Positions 1 to 9,060 of a stretch of 43,169 nt of DNA are shown here, piece after piece (within the stretch, counting starts at the first letter, position 1; every line of letters begins with the position of its first letter). The DNA is taken from contig USPQ01000017.1 in the NCBI GenBank assembly GCA_900556625.1, positions 1 to 43,169 on the forward strand. Direction: 5' to 3'. A program made the translations under genes and the position numbers. The DNA comes from an uncultured Bacteroides sp. Lineage in GTDB: Bacteria > Bacteroidota > Bacteroidia > Bacteroidales > Bacteroidaceae. The notes beneath the pieces were generated by a model. That model did not search any database. It was not told the origin of the DNA and saw only the letters and a list, made by a program, of their open reading frames with translations.

Positions 1-955
1 GGTTCAGATCAGCTTCGTATCCGTCACGTTCCATGCTCTGCCAGGCAATATACTTCCCATCTGGTGAATATTGCGGATTGGTGTCGTATCCTTTGTTCTC
101 TTCCGTTATATTCTCCGTTTTCTTCGTGTTCAGGTCATAAATATAAATGTCCGAATTCGTAGAGATTGCATATTCCAGTCCGGTTTTTTTACGACAAGTA
201 TAGGCCACCTTATCCGAAGTCGTATTCCAGGCAAGTTGTTCGATACCCCCCCAAGGTCTCATCGGACTTTCATACGGTTCGCCGTCCAAAATGTCTATGA
301 CATTGGAAATACTGTTTCCATCAAAATCTGCAATGAACGGATGCGGTGCCATCGTGACCCATTCATCCCAATGCTTGTACATCAGGTCGGTAACGATGAT
401 ACCCGTAGCTTTAGGTAAATCCGGATACTTATCTACTGTGCTGTCTTTAGTCTTTACTTGTGAGATAAACAAAAGCTTTTTGCCATCCGGTGAGATGGAA
501 AATCCCTCGATATCTCCGTCGTAGTTAGTCAGTTGTCTGCGTTCGCTACCATCCGGATTCATCTCATAAAGCTGGCTACTACCGCTGTCATTGCTTAGGA
601 ATGCTAGTTTGCTGCCCCCTTTTATCCAAGTCACCTCATTCTCTTGATAAGGAGTGTGGGTAATTTGTAGGTTATCGCTTCCATCTGCATTCATTACAAA
701 TACTTCGCGGTTACTCTTGTTCTCCGGCACACTGTAATACGCTACCGTATACGCGATCTTCTTTCCGTCGGGCGATACAGCGAATCCGCCAATACGTCCC
801 ATAGCCCAAAGTGCTTCGGGAGTCATGCGCTTCCCTTCGATCTTGATATCCGATTTCTCGATAAGCACCTGATCCGTTTTGCCTGCGTCTTTGGTTCCTC
901 CGCAGGCAGCTAACAACATTGCTGCCGACATCATAAATAAATTAGCTTGTCTCAT
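1..955 (-). CDS. S9 family peptidase (prolyl oligopeptidase/DPP5-like) lipoprotein, 5' part only
   Basis: Partial gene: the frame is open from the ATG at 955 down to the left edge of the window, so only about 318 N-terminal residues are visible. The product starts with a lipoprotein-type signal (short hydrophobic stretch ending LLAAC-GG), so the mature protein is probably anchored in the cell envelope. The visible part is a beta-propeller with repeated Asp-Gly blades such as SPDGKKIAY, NADGSD, NPDGSE, SPDGKKLLF and SPDGKYIAW, as in S9 peptidases of the DPP5/acylaminoacyl-peptidase type. The catalytic alpha/beta-hydrolase domain with its Ser-Asp-His triad would lie outside the window. It sits 48 bp after the MATE gene on the same strand and may be co-transcribed. 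A TolB-like propeller protein is the alternative, but the lead-in MTPEALWAMGRIG is typical of S9 peptidases. Confidence 0.8.
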   Translation of the reverse strand, partial: MRQANLFMMSAAMLLAACGGTKDAGKTDQVLIEKSDIKIEGKRMTPEALWAMGRIGGFAVSPDGKKIAYTVAYYSVPENKSNREVFVMNADGSDNLQITHTPYQENEVTWIKGGSKLAFLSNDSGSSQLYEMNPDGSERRQLTNYDGDIEGFSISPDGKKLLFISQVKTKDSTVDKYPDLPKATGIIVTDLMYKHWDEWVTMAPHPFIADFDGNSISNVIDILDGEPYESPMRPWGGIEQLAWNTTSDKVAYTCRKKTGLEYAISTNSDIYIYDLNTKKTENITEENKGYDTNPQYSPDGKYIAWQSMERDGYEADLN

Positions 956-1003
956 ATATTTTATAAAATGTTTATTTTCTTGCGAAGATAGTGAAAAAAG
1001 AAT

Positions 1004-2335
1004 TTAGATTTTCTTTTTCTGCCAGTTTCCTTTCTTCATGTATTGATAACAGAAGAGCAGGATGAAAGTACCATACACGCTTTCCGTTGTCCAAGAAAAA
1101 GCGACATCCATTTTCAGATAGAGAATGAAGTACGTGGCATAGGCTACATAAATTGCCAATACGCAAAGCTCCATAGCCAATGCAGTCCGCGTATTTCCCG
1201 TACCGGATACCGATTGGAAATAGACATTGGCGGGTACTAACACCAGATAAGCGGAGCACAACACCCATAATGAAGGTACAGAGGCAGCCCTTAGATCCGG
1301 CATATCCGTGTAAATACTCAGAATCAGGTCGGGAAACAGACAGAAGAAAATCAATATCGGCAATACGAATACGTATCCGATACGGATATGTTGTCTGACG
1401 GTCCCTCGAACACAATCTTGTTCGCCCGCCCCGATGAGGTTGCTGACCAGCGAACCGCAGGTGGTGGCAAAAGCCATTGCAATCATAAACGGTATTCCTG
1501 ATACGTTGCGGATAATATTGGCGATAGCCAGTGAGCGTTCTCCCAGATGTTCTACGAACAGGAAGAACATGAACCAGGTGGACAAAGAAACAAAATTCTG
1601 AATCATCGTCCACACCGAAACATTGAGAATCCGCTTCAATGTCTTTCTCTGGAATTTGGGTAATATATTCAATGCATATTTCTTGCAGTCAATCCGCTTC
1701 CAGGTATAAATGATAAAGAAAATCACCGATACCATTTCCGCCAATGAAGAACCGATAGCGGCACCGGCAATTCCCAGTTGCGGGAAACCGAACTTACCGA
1801 AAATCAGGATATAGTTGAATACCACATTCGAAAGCACCATAACAATGGAGTTCAGAGTCAGTGTCTTTGTTTGTGTCGTACCAACAAAGAATGCACGGAA
1901 CATCACCATGACAAACGAGAAAAAGAAACCATATACACGCCAATGGATATAACTTTCGGCTGCATCATAAATATGTGGTGACGAAATGATATTCCTTAGA
2001 ATATGTGGTGAAAATACGATGGACAGCGTGAATAGAATGACGGCAACAGCCAGCAGGAAATAGATTCCCTGATAGAAGATCGGTCCTATTTCCTTGTAGT
2101 TTCCTTCTCCGTTACGGCGGGCAATTAATATCTGCGCACCGATACTGAATCCGAATGCCATCATGAAAATAGCCAGATAATATACACCGGCAATGGCGGA
2201 CGCGCCCAGTTCAATTTCCCCGACACGTCCCAGAAAAGCAGTGTCCGTCATACCGATCATTTGCTCCATGATCAGACTGATGAGGATAGGGTAGGCTATT
2301 GTCCAAATTTGTTTATAAGTATATTTTGTTTTCAT
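1004..2335 (-). CDS. MATE family efflux transporter
   Basis: A 443-residue inner-membrane protein with about twelve hydrophobic segments arranged as two halves. The N-terminal pattern (YPILISLIMEQMIGMTDTAFLGRVG) is characteristic of NorM/DinF-type multidrug and toxin extrusion carriers, which export cationic compounds using a Na+ or H+ gradient. Length matches the family's usual 440-460 residues. It lies 82 bp downstream of yidC on the same strand, with an imperfect hairpin between the two, so it may be partly read through from the pyrG-yidC transcript. Substrate cannot be predicted. Confidence 0.9.
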   Translation of the reverse strand: MKTKYTYKQIWTIAYPILISLIMEQMIGMTDTAFLGRVGEIELGASAIAGVYYLAIFMMAFGFSIGAQILIARRNGEGNYKEIGPIFYQGIYFLLAVAVILFTLSIVFSPHILRNIISSPHIYDAAESYIHWRVYGFFFSFVMVMFRAFFVGTTQTKTLTLNSIVMVLSNVVFNYILIFGKFGFPQLGIAGAAIGSSLAEMVSVIFFIIYTWKRIDCKKYALNILPKFQRKTLKRILNVSVWTMIQNFVSLSTWFMFFLFVEHLGERSLAIANIIRNVSGIPFMIAMAFATTCGSLVSNLIGAGEQDCVRGTVRQHIRIGYVFVLPILIFFCLFPDLILSIYTDMPDLRAASVPSLWVLCSAYLVLVPANVYFQSVSGTGNTRTALAMELCVLAIYVAYATYFILYLKMDVAFSWTTESVYGTFILLFCYQYMKKGNWQKKKI

Positions 2336-2359
2336 CTTATTTCATTTTTAGAGAAAGAA

Positions 2360-2389
2360 AGCCGGGCAACCCAAGTAGGATGTCCGGCT
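2360..2389 (-). terminator. hairpin between yidC and the MATE gene
   Basis: The arms AGCCGGGCA (2360-2368) and TGTCCGGCT (2381-2389) pair with one mismatch around a 12-nt loop, and flanking CTTTC/GAAAG bases can extend the stem. On the minus strand the stem is followed by a pyrimidine-rich run. It is placed directly after the yidC stop and is probably a partial terminator or attenuator ahead of the transporter gene. Confidence 0.4.
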
Positions 2390-2417
2390 CTTTCAGAATA
2401 TAATAGGATTTTCTTCC

Positions 2418-4271
2418 TTATTTCTTATTCTGTCTTTGCTGCTGCAATAACTCTTGTTGTTTTTGCATTGCCTCCAGGCGGGCAGCAAATCCGGTCTTTT
2501 TCATTTGTTTCGGGTCTTTCTTTTTCGCTTCCAGGATAGCCAGCAATTTTGTTTCGTCAGTCGTTTTGCGAAGCAAAATCATGGTACCTACGCTAATCAA
2601 GGTCGACACGAAGTAGTAGTAGTTCAAACCTGACGGATAATCGTTCAAGACAAACAGGAACATAATCGGCATCAGATACATCATCCATTTCATAGCCGCC
2701 ATTTGCGGTTGCGCTCCATTATCCTGCATAGACATTGTGTACTTCGTATTCAGAATATTAGTCACAGTCATCAGCAAGCAGAACAAACTGAGGTGGTTGC
2801 CCAAGAACGGGATATGGAACGGGAATGTAATGAATGCATCGTATGTAGAAAGGTCGTCAGCCCATAAGAAGCTCTGTTGGCGTAGTTCGATAGCACTCGG
2901 CACGAACATAAACAAAGCCATCAGGATAGGAAACTGCAACAACATCGGCAGACAGCCGCCCATCGGGCTTACCCCGTACTGGCTGTAAAGGCCCATCACC
3001 TCCTGTTGCTTCTTCATCGCATCCTCCTGCTTCGGATATTTCTTGTTGATTTCGTCGATTTTTGGTTTCAGTACACGCATCTTGGCAGATGACATATAGG
3101 TCTTCCACGTAGCCGGATAAACCACAACCTTCACCATGATGGTCAGAATCAACAACACGATACCCATGCTCAAGCCCCAGCCCGACAGCCAGTCGAATAC
3201 GTTAATCGTGATAAACTGATTGATCCAGCGGATTAACGGCCAACCCAAGTATACCAGTCTGTTCAATTCCCATTTTTCGTCACGTCCCTTATCCAATGCT
3301 TTCAACGTTTTGAAGTGGTTCGGACCAAAATAGAAATACATCTCTGTCGGTTCTTTACCCGATGGATCGAAGAAAGTATTCATTTCAGCAGAATAATCTT
3401 TGATATATCCGCTTCCCTGTTGCTCCATTCTTGATTTCACGGAAACCTTGTCGAAGTCCTGCTCGGCAATGAATACCGATGAAAAGAACTGGTTCTTGAA
3501 AGCTACCCAGTCAATGCGGTTTTCCAATGTCTTGCTGTCGTCTTTGGCTGCCGACAGATTATCCACATCATCTCCTTTGATCTTATAAGTAAGCTCTGCC
3601 AAGCGGTTTTCGTAAGTGAATCCTTTTTCCAGTTGGCGGGCACGCTGTGACCAATCGATATCCACATAATTGGTATTTGCCAATTTGTCTGTCATACCTG
3701 TCGCCTTGATTTCAAAGTTCATCAGATAGCTGTCCGGTTTCAACGTGTAGATAAAGTCGATATAACTTGCGCTATCTGCCGCCAGACGCATGACCACACT
3801 GCTATCCGTCTTGTTTGCCACTTCAAAGAAATAATCCTTTGTCTGGATAGCTCCTTCCTTATTATAGAAGTTGAAATTCATCGATGCATCGTCACCGTCA
3901 AACAGTACAACCGGTGTCTTCTTGTCCTGTGCCATGTAATCCTTCAGCATGGCTGAATAGACACGTCCGCCTTTGGTTGTGAAAGTGATTTCCGCTACAT
4001 TGTTTTGGATACTGACTTTAGAGTCTGTTCCCTGCAATGCATTGAAAAACAGGGAGGATGAATCGGCAGCAGATGCCGCCTCTTTCTTGCTGTTAGCCAG
4101 TGCTGCCTCCGTTTTTGCTTTCAGTGCCTCTTCCTGCTGTTGTACAAGAGCGATAGAATCGTAGTATCTTTTTTGCGCAGCTATCTGCTCCTCACTGGGA
4201 CGGCTCAGAAAGCTGAATCCTACTAACAATATACCTATTAAAACGAGACCTGTGATGGTATTTTTATCCAT
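2418..4271 (-). CDS. yidC: membrane protein insertase YidC
   Basis: A 617-residue YidC/Oxa1/Alb3 insertase, which inserts and folds inner-membrane proteins with or without SecYEG. An N-terminal transmembrane anchor (ITGLVLIGILLVGFSF) is followed by an acidic, Ala-rich linker, a large periplasmic beta-domain (about residues 70-350) and a C-terminal core of about five membrane segments beginning near residue 365, including the conserved stretch SPMGGCLPMLLQFPILMALF. The tail is rich in Lys and Gln, as in Bacteroidetes forms. The gene lies 25 bp after pyrG on the same strand, an arrangement I associate with Bacteroides, and the two are probably one operon. Confidence 0.97.
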   Translation of the reverse strand: MDKNTITGLVLIGILLVGFSFLSRPSEEQIAAQKRYYDSIALVQQQEEALKAKTEAALANSKKEAASAADSSSLFFNALQGTDSKVSIQNNVAEITFTTKGGRVYSAMLKDYMAQDKKTPVVLFDGDDASMNFNFYNKEGAIQTKDYFFEVANKTDSSVVMRLAADSASYIDFIYTLKPDSYLMNFEIKATGMTDKLANTNYVDIDWSQRARQLEKGFTYENRLAELTYKIKGDDVDNLSAAKDDSKTLENRIDWVAFKNQFFSSVFIAEQDFDKVSVKSRMEQQGSGYIKDYSAEMNTFFDPSGKEPTEMYFYFGPNHFKTLKALDKGRDEKWELNRLVYLGWPLIRWINQFITINVFDWLSGWGLSMGIVLLILTIMVKVVVYPATWKTYMSSAKMRVLKPKIDEINKKYPKQEDAMKKQQEVMGLYSQYGVSPMGGCLPMLLQFPILMALFMFVPSAIELRQQSFLWADDLSTYDAFITFPFHIPFLGNHLSLFCLLMTVTNILNTKYTMSMQDNGAQPQMAAMKWMMYLMPIMFLFVLNDYPSGLNYYYFVSTLISVGTMILLRKTTDETKLLAILEAKKKDPKQMKKTGFAARLEAMQKQQELLQQQRQNKK

Positions 4272-4296
4272 TCTTATTTTAATTACAAATTACTAA

Positions 4297-5907
4297 TTAC
4301 TTTTCGTTTTCGATAGCCGCTTTCACAAACGCCACGAACAACGGGTGCGGGTTCAGTACCGTGCTTCCATATTCCGGATGGAACTGCGTACCTACGAACC
4401 ATTTCAATGTCGGAATTTCTACGATTTCCACCAGATCCGATTCGGGATTGATACCTACACATTTCATACCGGCAGCTTCGTACTGTTCCTTGTAGTCATT
4501 ATTGAACTCGTAACGGTGACGGTGGCGTTCCTGAATATGTTCCTCTCCGTATGCCTGATATGCTTTAGAGCCTTTCTGCAATACACACTCGTAAGCACCC
4601 AAACGCATGGTTCCGCCCATATTGGTGATCGCTTTCTGCTCTTCCATGATATCAATCACGTTGTGCGGAGTCTTCTCATCCATTTCGCGTGAGTTGGCGT
4701 CTGTATATCCCAATACGTTGCGGGCAAATTCGATGGCGATACATTGCATCCCCAGACAGATTCCGAAAGTCGGAATATCATGTGTACGTGTATATTTGAT
4801 AGCTACAAACTTACCGTCAATACCCCGTTGGCCGAATCCCGGTCCGATCATGACACCCGCCATACCTTTCAAGGCTTCACCCACATTCTCGTCCGTCAGC
4901 TTTTCGCTGTTTACGAAATGTACTTCCACTTTGCGGTCGTTGTAAGTACCGGCCTGCGACAATGCTTCACGAATAGATTTGTAAGCATCCTGCAAATCAT
5001 ATTTTCCGACCAATGCGATGTTGATAGGCTCTTTGGTCTCAGCTGCGTGGCGGCGTTCCAAGAATTTACGCCATGGACCGAGCCCCGGAGTTTCTCCTAC
5101 CGGCAGTCCCATTTTTTCGAGAATGGTGCTATCCAAGCCTTGTGCCTGCATCAGGATAGGAACCTCGTAGATTGTTTCTGCGTCGATAGATTGCACTACG
5201 GCTTTATCATCCACATTACAGAATTGTGCCACTTTCTTGCGCAGTCCGTCACTTAGCGGATGTTCGGCACGCAGTACCAGTACATCCGGCTGGATACCCA
5301 CACTTTGGAGCTCCTTTACAGAATGTTGCGTCGGTTTTGTTTTCAACTCTCCGGCGGCAGCAAGGTAAGGAACATAAGTCAGGTGCACGCAAAGAGCATT
5401 CTTACCGAGTTCCCACTTCAACTGACGGATACTTTCGAGGTAGGGGAGTGACTCGATATCGCCTACCGTACCACCGATCTCGGTGATGACAAAATCGAAT
5501 TTGTATTTGTTACCGAGCAGTTTCACATTCCGTTTGATTTCATCCGTGATATGCGGAATCACCTGAATCGTTTTACCCAGATAGTCTCCACGACGCTCTT
5601 TGTCGATGACGCTTTTGTAGATGCGTCCTGTAGTAATGTTGTTCGCCTTAGTCGTTTGTATGCCCAGAAATCTTTCATAATGTCCCAGGTCGAGATCGGC
5701 TTCGTGTCCGTCTACCGTTACATAGCATTCTCCGTGCTCGTATGGATTCAGTGTTCCCGGGTCGATGTTGATGTACGGGTCAAACTTTTGAATGGTTACA
5801 TTATAACCTCTTGCTTGCAGCAACTTACCGATGGAAGATGAAATGATACCTTTTCCTAATGAAGAGGCAACACCACCGGTGACGAAAATATACTTTGTTT
5901 CTCCCAC
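4297..5907 (-). CDS. pyrG: CTP synthase
   Basis: A 536-residue CTP synthase that converts UTP, ATP and glutamine to CTP, the last step of pyrimidine nucleotide synthesis. The amidoligase domain starts with KYIFVTGGVASSLGKG, the conserved P-loop region, followed by YINIDPGTLNPYEHGE and EIGGTVGDIES. The class-I glutamine amidotransferase domain (about residues 290-535) has the oxyanion element GPGFGQRG, the nucleophile elbow FGICLGMQ and the catalytic His-Glu pair in FHPEYGS. Full length. It is the first gene of the pyrG-yidC unit, with a -7 promoter element about 60 bp upstream. CTP is also needed for some sugar nucleotides, but adjacency to the capsule locus is probably positional only. Confidence 0.98.
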   Translation of the reverse strand: MGETKYIFVTGGVASSLGKGIISSSIGKLLQARGYNVTIQKFDPYINIDPGTLNPYEHGECYVTVDGHEADLDLGHYERFLGIQTTKANNITTGRIYKSVIDKERRGDYLGKTIQVIPHITDEIKRNVKLLGNKYKFDFVITEIGGTVGDIESLPYLESIRQLKWELGKNALCVHLTYVPYLAAAGELKTKPTQHSVKELQSVGIQPDVLVLRAEHPLSDGLRKKVAQFCNVDDKAVVQSIDAETIYEVPILMQAQGLDSTILEKMGLPVGETPGLGPWRKFLERRHAAETKEPINIALVGKYDLQDAYKSIREALSQAGTYNDRKVEVHFVNSEKLTDENVGEALKGMAGVMIGPGFGQRGIDGKFVAIKYTRTHDIPTFGICLGMQCIAIEFARNVLGYTDANSREMDEKTPHNVIDIMEEQKAITNMGGTMRLGAYECVLQKGSKAYQAYGEEHIQERHRHRYEFNNDYKEQYEAAGMKCVGINPESDLVEIVEIPTLKWFVGTQFHPEYGSTVLNPHPLFVAFVKAAIENEK

Positions 5908-5965
5908 AGCTATAACTGTTTTTAAAATTGTTTACTTAGTAGTATTCTTATGAACTTAAAAAGCG

Positions 5966-5973
5966 CAAAATTA
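5966..5973 (-). promoter_or_regulatory. Bacteroides -7 promoter element for pyrG
   Basis: On the minus strand the sequence TAATTTTG fits the Bacteroides -7 consensus TAnnTTTG and lies 58 bp upstream of the pyrG start. No clear TTTG element was found at the expected -33 distance, so support is from the -7 box and its position. Confidence 0.5.
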
Positions 5974-6067
5974 TAAAAAAAAGAGGAAGAATGCAGACTT
6001 TCGTCTCTACAATTTTATTAAAAAATGCAATTTTGAAAGAATCCTATGATTTCTGAACAAAATAATG

Positions 6068-6075
6068 TAGCTTTG
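6068..6075 (+). promoter_or_regulatory. Bacteroides -7 promoter element for the DUF3078 gene
   Basis: TAGCTTTG matches TAnnTTTG and ends 21 bp before the start codon at 6097, which would give a very short leader. The -33 element is not obvious. The divergent pyrG element lies about 95 bp away. Confidence 0.5.
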
Positions 6076-6096
6076 CAGCCTAAACCATAAACAAAT

Positions 6097-7554
6097 ATGA
6101 TGAGAGTTACTACTTTATATTCAGTTTTTATCCTGTTGTTATTTTCGTTATCGCTTTCTGCACAGGAAAATGCCGGCAATTCTTCACTTCCCAAATCTTC
6201 AACGGTAGTGGCTAAGGCCAAAGTCGTAAAAGCAGATACACTTTCGGCAGAACTCCAGAAATATTTAATGTTAAAACTCAACATGTCCGGTCCGACACCC
6301 AAATTGGATACCGTTTCTTATTTATATAATAAGTATATAGCCCAATTGGATTATCTGAATGATCCGTCTGTACCGCCGCGCTATATTCCGTCGGATCCCG
6401 ACTATTTTCGTCTGTTTACTCCTTTGGCATATTACTATGCCCCGATGGAGCAGTATTCAAGACTGGGATGGAAACCTGTGCAGCCGGACACTACCCCCAA
6501 ACTGACATCGGAACTTTTACCATACGACACATTGGTGTTTACCAAAACCCGACGTGCCAATACATTAGTCAATAACGCTTTGATGGATCTTTATCTGCAA
6601 CATCCGAATTTGGTTGTTACTACGGAAGACCGTATCATGAGTCGGGATGTTTTCCGGCATGATGTGAAACCGAAGATTTCCCCCAAAGCGAATGTGATTC
6701 ATCTGTTTCAACGTGAAGATATGAATGATAATGTAGGAAAGGCCGATATCAAGATCAGCCGTCCCAACTGGTGGGTTGTAGGAGGTAACGGTTCATTACA
6801 GATCAGTCAGAACCATCTTTCGGACAACTGGTATAAGGGAGGGGAGAGTAACTTCTCCGGATTAGCTACTTTTCTGATCTTCGCAAACTATAATGACAAT
6901 GAGAAAGTGCTGTTTGAAAACCAGCTTGAAGCGAAAGCGGGTATGACTTCCACTCCATCGGACGAATACCATAAATATCTTTTCACAACCGACCAACTTC
7001 GCGTCTATAACAAGCTGGGATTGAGAGCTTTTAAGAATTGGTATTATACGATCTCCTCTGAGTTCAAAACCCAGTTTTTCAATGGATACAAGGCTAACAG
7101 CGAAGATCTGGTTTCAGCTTTCATGTCTCCGGCCGATTTGGCGGTCAGTATTGGTATGGACTATAAGCTGAACAAAAAGAAATTCAATCTTTCTGTCTTC
7201 ATGGCGCCATTGACTTATAACCTACGTTATATTGACAACTCGGAAGTGGATGAAACGAAATTTGGTCTGGATAAAGGCAAATGCTCCAAGAATGACTTCG
7301 GTTCACAGTTGCAGTCTACGTTTAACTGGAATATCATCTCTGCCGTATCATTGGAATCCCGTCTCAACTATCTGACCAACTATCATTGGGCACGTGTGGA
7401 ATGGGAAAACACGTTCAACTTCGTTCTTAACCGTTATCTCTCTACCAAACTTTATATTCACACCCGTTTTGACGATAGCTCCAAACCCACTGAAGGTGAC
7501 AGTTATTTCCAGTTAAAGGAACTGCTCAGCTTCGGTATTAACTACAAGTGGTAG
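6097..7554 (+). CDS. DUF3078 domain outer-membrane protein
   Basis: A 485-residue secreted protein with a clear signal peptide (hydrophobic FILLLFSLSLSAQE). The C-terminal half carries the DUF3078 hallmark: NWWVVGGNGSLQISQNHLSDNW followed by a KGGESN turn, then alternating amphipathic strands that end in an aromatic residue (GINYKW), as expected for an outer-membrane beta-barrel. The function of DUF3078 proteins is unknown. A Pro/Tyr-rich N-terminal region (about residues 60-180) precedes the barrel. It is transcribed away from pyrG and ends 117 bp before upxY, so it forms the left border of the capsule operon. The family call is firm; the barrel is inferred from the strand pattern. Confidence 0.85.
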   Translation: MMRVTTLYSVFILLLFSLSLSAQENAGNSSLPKSSTVVAKAKVVKADTLSAELQKYLMLKLNMSGPTPKLDTVSYLYNKYIAQLDYLNDPSVPPRYIPSDPDYFRLFTPLAYYYAPMEQYSRLGWKPVQPDTTPKLTSELLPYDTLVFTKTRRANTLVNNALMDLYLQHPNLVVTTEDRIMSRDVFRHDVKPKISPKANVIHLFQREDMNDNVGKADIKISRPNWWVVGGNGSLQISQNHLSDNWYKGGESNFSGLATFLIFANYNDNEKVLFENQLEAKAGMTSTPSDEYHKYLFTTDQLRVYNKLGLRAFKNWYYTISSEFKTQFFNGYKANSEDLVSAFMSPADLAVSIGMDYKLNKKKFNLSVFMAPLTYNLRYIDNSEVDETKFGLDKGKCSKNDFGSQLQSTFNWNIISAVSLESRLNYLTNYHWARVEWENTFNFVLNRYLSTKLYIHTRFDDSSKPTEGDSYFQLKELLSFGINYKW

Positions 7555-7608
7555 CCTTCATTTGTGAAAAAAAACATCTTTTTATTATTTTGTCTGATAT
7601 ATAATATT

Positions 7609-7616
7609 TATATTTG
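7609..7616 (+). promoter_or_regulatory. candidate capsule-operon promoter upstream of upxY
   Basis: TATATTTG fits TAnnTTTG. A TTTG lies at 7589-7592, but the 16-bp spacing is shorter than the usual 19-21 bp, so the -33 match is weak. The expected start point near 7623 gives a leader of about 50 nt to the upxY ATG. No inverted repeats of the sort that bound invertible Bacteroides capsule promoters were seen on either side. Confidence 0.5.
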
Positions 7617-7628
7617 CGCAAAATTTCG

Positions 7629-7651
7629 TTGCTTCATTTAAGAAGTAGCAA
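7629..7651 (+). promoter_or_regulatory. small leader hairpin before upxY
   Basis: TTGCTTC (7629-7635) can pair with GAAG-GCAA (7642-7651, with a 2-nt TA bulge) around a 6-nt loop. It lies inside the predicted 5' leader of the capsule transcript. UpxY-type regulators are known to act through the leaders of their own loci, so this is a candidate recognition or pausing structure; the function is inference. Confidence 0.3.
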
Positions 7652-7671
7652 GAAATATGGGGTAAATATAA

Positions 7672-8244
7672 ATGATCATTAGCAAAAATGACGATCAAAA
7701 TCTTCTGCCAACAACTGTGATTGGCAGAAGCGTAGCGCGCTCAAAACGCTGGCTAGTGGCGGTTGTACGCATATATCACGAGAAAAAAACGAGTGAGCGG
7801 CTAACGAAAATGGGGATTGAAAATTTCCTTCCTATTCAACAAGAGGTTCATAAATGGAGTGATCGTCGTAAAGTGGTAGATCGCGTTTTACTTCCGATGA
7901 TGATTTTTGTCCATGTCGACCCTCAAGAACAAAAAGAGGTGTTGACGCTGTCCGCTATCAGCCGCTATATGGTACTGCGTGGGGAAAGTACTCCGGCTGT
8001 TATTCCTGACCAACAAATGTTGCGATTCAAATTTATGCTCGATTATTCGGATGAAACGATCAGTATGAGCACATCGCCGTTGGCACCGGGAGAAAAGGTA
8101 CGGGTGATAAAAGGACCTTTGGCAGGTTTGGAAGGAGAGTTGGTAAATGTGGACGGCAAGTCTAAAGTTGCTGTCCGGTTAACTATGTTGGGGTGTGCAT
8201 GTGTGGATATACCGGTGGGATGTGTAGAGCCGGTATCAGAATAA
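7672..8244 (+). CDS. upxY: UpxY-family transcription antiterminator (NusG paralogue)
   Basis: A 190-residue NusG-like regulator of the UpxY group, the first gene of many Bacteroides capsule operons. The NGN domain is seen from about residue 25 (RWLVAVVRIYHEKKTSERL) through FLPIQQEVHKWSDRRKVVDRVLLPMMIFVHV, and a C-terminal KOW segment from about residue 138 (LAPGEKVRVIKGPLAGLEGE). By family knowledge UpxY proteins bind elongating RNA polymerase and prevent premature termination within their own capsule operon. The usual partner gene upxZ, which encodes an inhibitor of other loci's UpxY, is not present between this gene and the export gene. The next gene begins 17 bp after the stop. Confidence 0.92.
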   Translation: MIISKNDDQNLLPTTVIGRSVARSKRWLVAVVRIYHEKKTSERLTKMGIENFLPIQQEVHKWSDRRKVVDRVLLPMMIFVHVDPQEQKEVLTLSAISRYMVLRGESTPAVIPDQQMLRFKFMLDYSDETISMSTSPLAPGEKVRVIKGPLAGLEGELVNVDGKSKVAVRLTMLGCACVDIPVGCVEPVSE

Positions 8245-8261
8245 TCAAAAAAAATATTTTC

Positions 8262-9059
8262 ATGAAAAAATTTCTAGCAAACTCTTTGCTACTCTTGTGT
8301 TTTGCAGGAGGGCTGACTTCCTGTGTCTCATCTAAAAAAATGCTTTATTTGCAGGGTGCAAATTCGTTAGACCCAAGTTCACAGAAAGTACTTGATGATT
8401 ATGAATTGCATATCAAGCCGGACGACCAGCTTTATATTACGATTAATAGTAAGACACCGGAATTGTTGACACCTTTTGCCAATAGCCAGGTGTTGGGTTC
8501 ATCCACCACTAGTGGAGCTTCACAGGAACTTCAAGGGCTTCTGGTAGATAAGAATGGTGATATTGAAGTACCTGTTTTGGGAAAAATACATGTAGCCGGT
8601 CTTACTCGTTTGGAATTGGCAGGGGTAATCAAGAATAAGTTGATAGAAGGTGAGTATATCAAAGACCCGACGGTAGAAGTCCGTTTTAAGGGAGCGAAGA
8701 TTTTGCTTTTGGGAGAAGTCAACAGTCCCGGTGTAAAAGAACTTCCTAGCGATCGGGTGACCATCCTGGATGCGATAGGGCTAGGCGGTGATTTGCCGCC
8801 AACAGCGAAACGGAATAATATACAAGTGATCCGGGAAGAAAACGGAGAGCGTAAGAGCTATACGGTAGATTTGACTTCCAGTGAAGACATTTTTAATTCT
8901 CCGGTCTATTATATGCAACAAAATGACGTGGTTTATGTAGAACCCAATAAATCAATTAATGTGAAGGGAAGTTCTGCACTGACTTACTTGTCTGCCGGTG
9001 GTAGTGTTATAGCAGTATTGGCTTCCGTACTGTCATTAATCTTTGTTCTTGCGAAATAA
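8262..9059 (+). CDS. polysaccharide export outer-membrane lipoprotein (Wza/OPX family)
   Basis: A 265-residue OPX protein that would form the outer-membrane channel for capsule export. I place the start at the ATG at 8262 (MKKFLANSLLLL), not at upstream in-frame codons, because this gives a proper lipoprotein signal with lipobox LTSC and avoids overlap with upxY. The poly-export domain (about residues 45-140; YELHIKPDDQLYITINSKTPEL) is followed by an SLBB-like soluble domain (VNSPGVKELPSDRVTILDAI) and a C-terminal hydrophobic segment (VIAVLASVLSLIFVL). Its stop lies one base before the wzc start, so translation of the two is probably coupled. Confidence 0.93.
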   Translation: MKKFLANSLLLLCFAGGLTSCVSSKKMLYLQGANSLDPSSQKVLDDYELHIKPDDQLYITINSKTPELLTPFANSQVLGSSTTSGASQELQGLLVDKNGDIEVPVLGKIHVAGLTRLELAGVIKNKLIEGEYIKDPTVEVRFKGAKILLLGEVNSPGVKELPSDRVTILDAIGLGGDLPPTAKRNNIQVIREENGERKSYTVDLTSSEDIFNSPVYYMQQNDVVYVEPNKSINVKGSSALTYLSAGGSVIAVLASVLSLIFVLAK

Positions 9060-9060
9060 A

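Noticed and set aside
7555..7671. Invertible promoter upstream of the capsule operon
   Set aside because: No pair of inverted repeats of useful length was found on either side of the -7 box.
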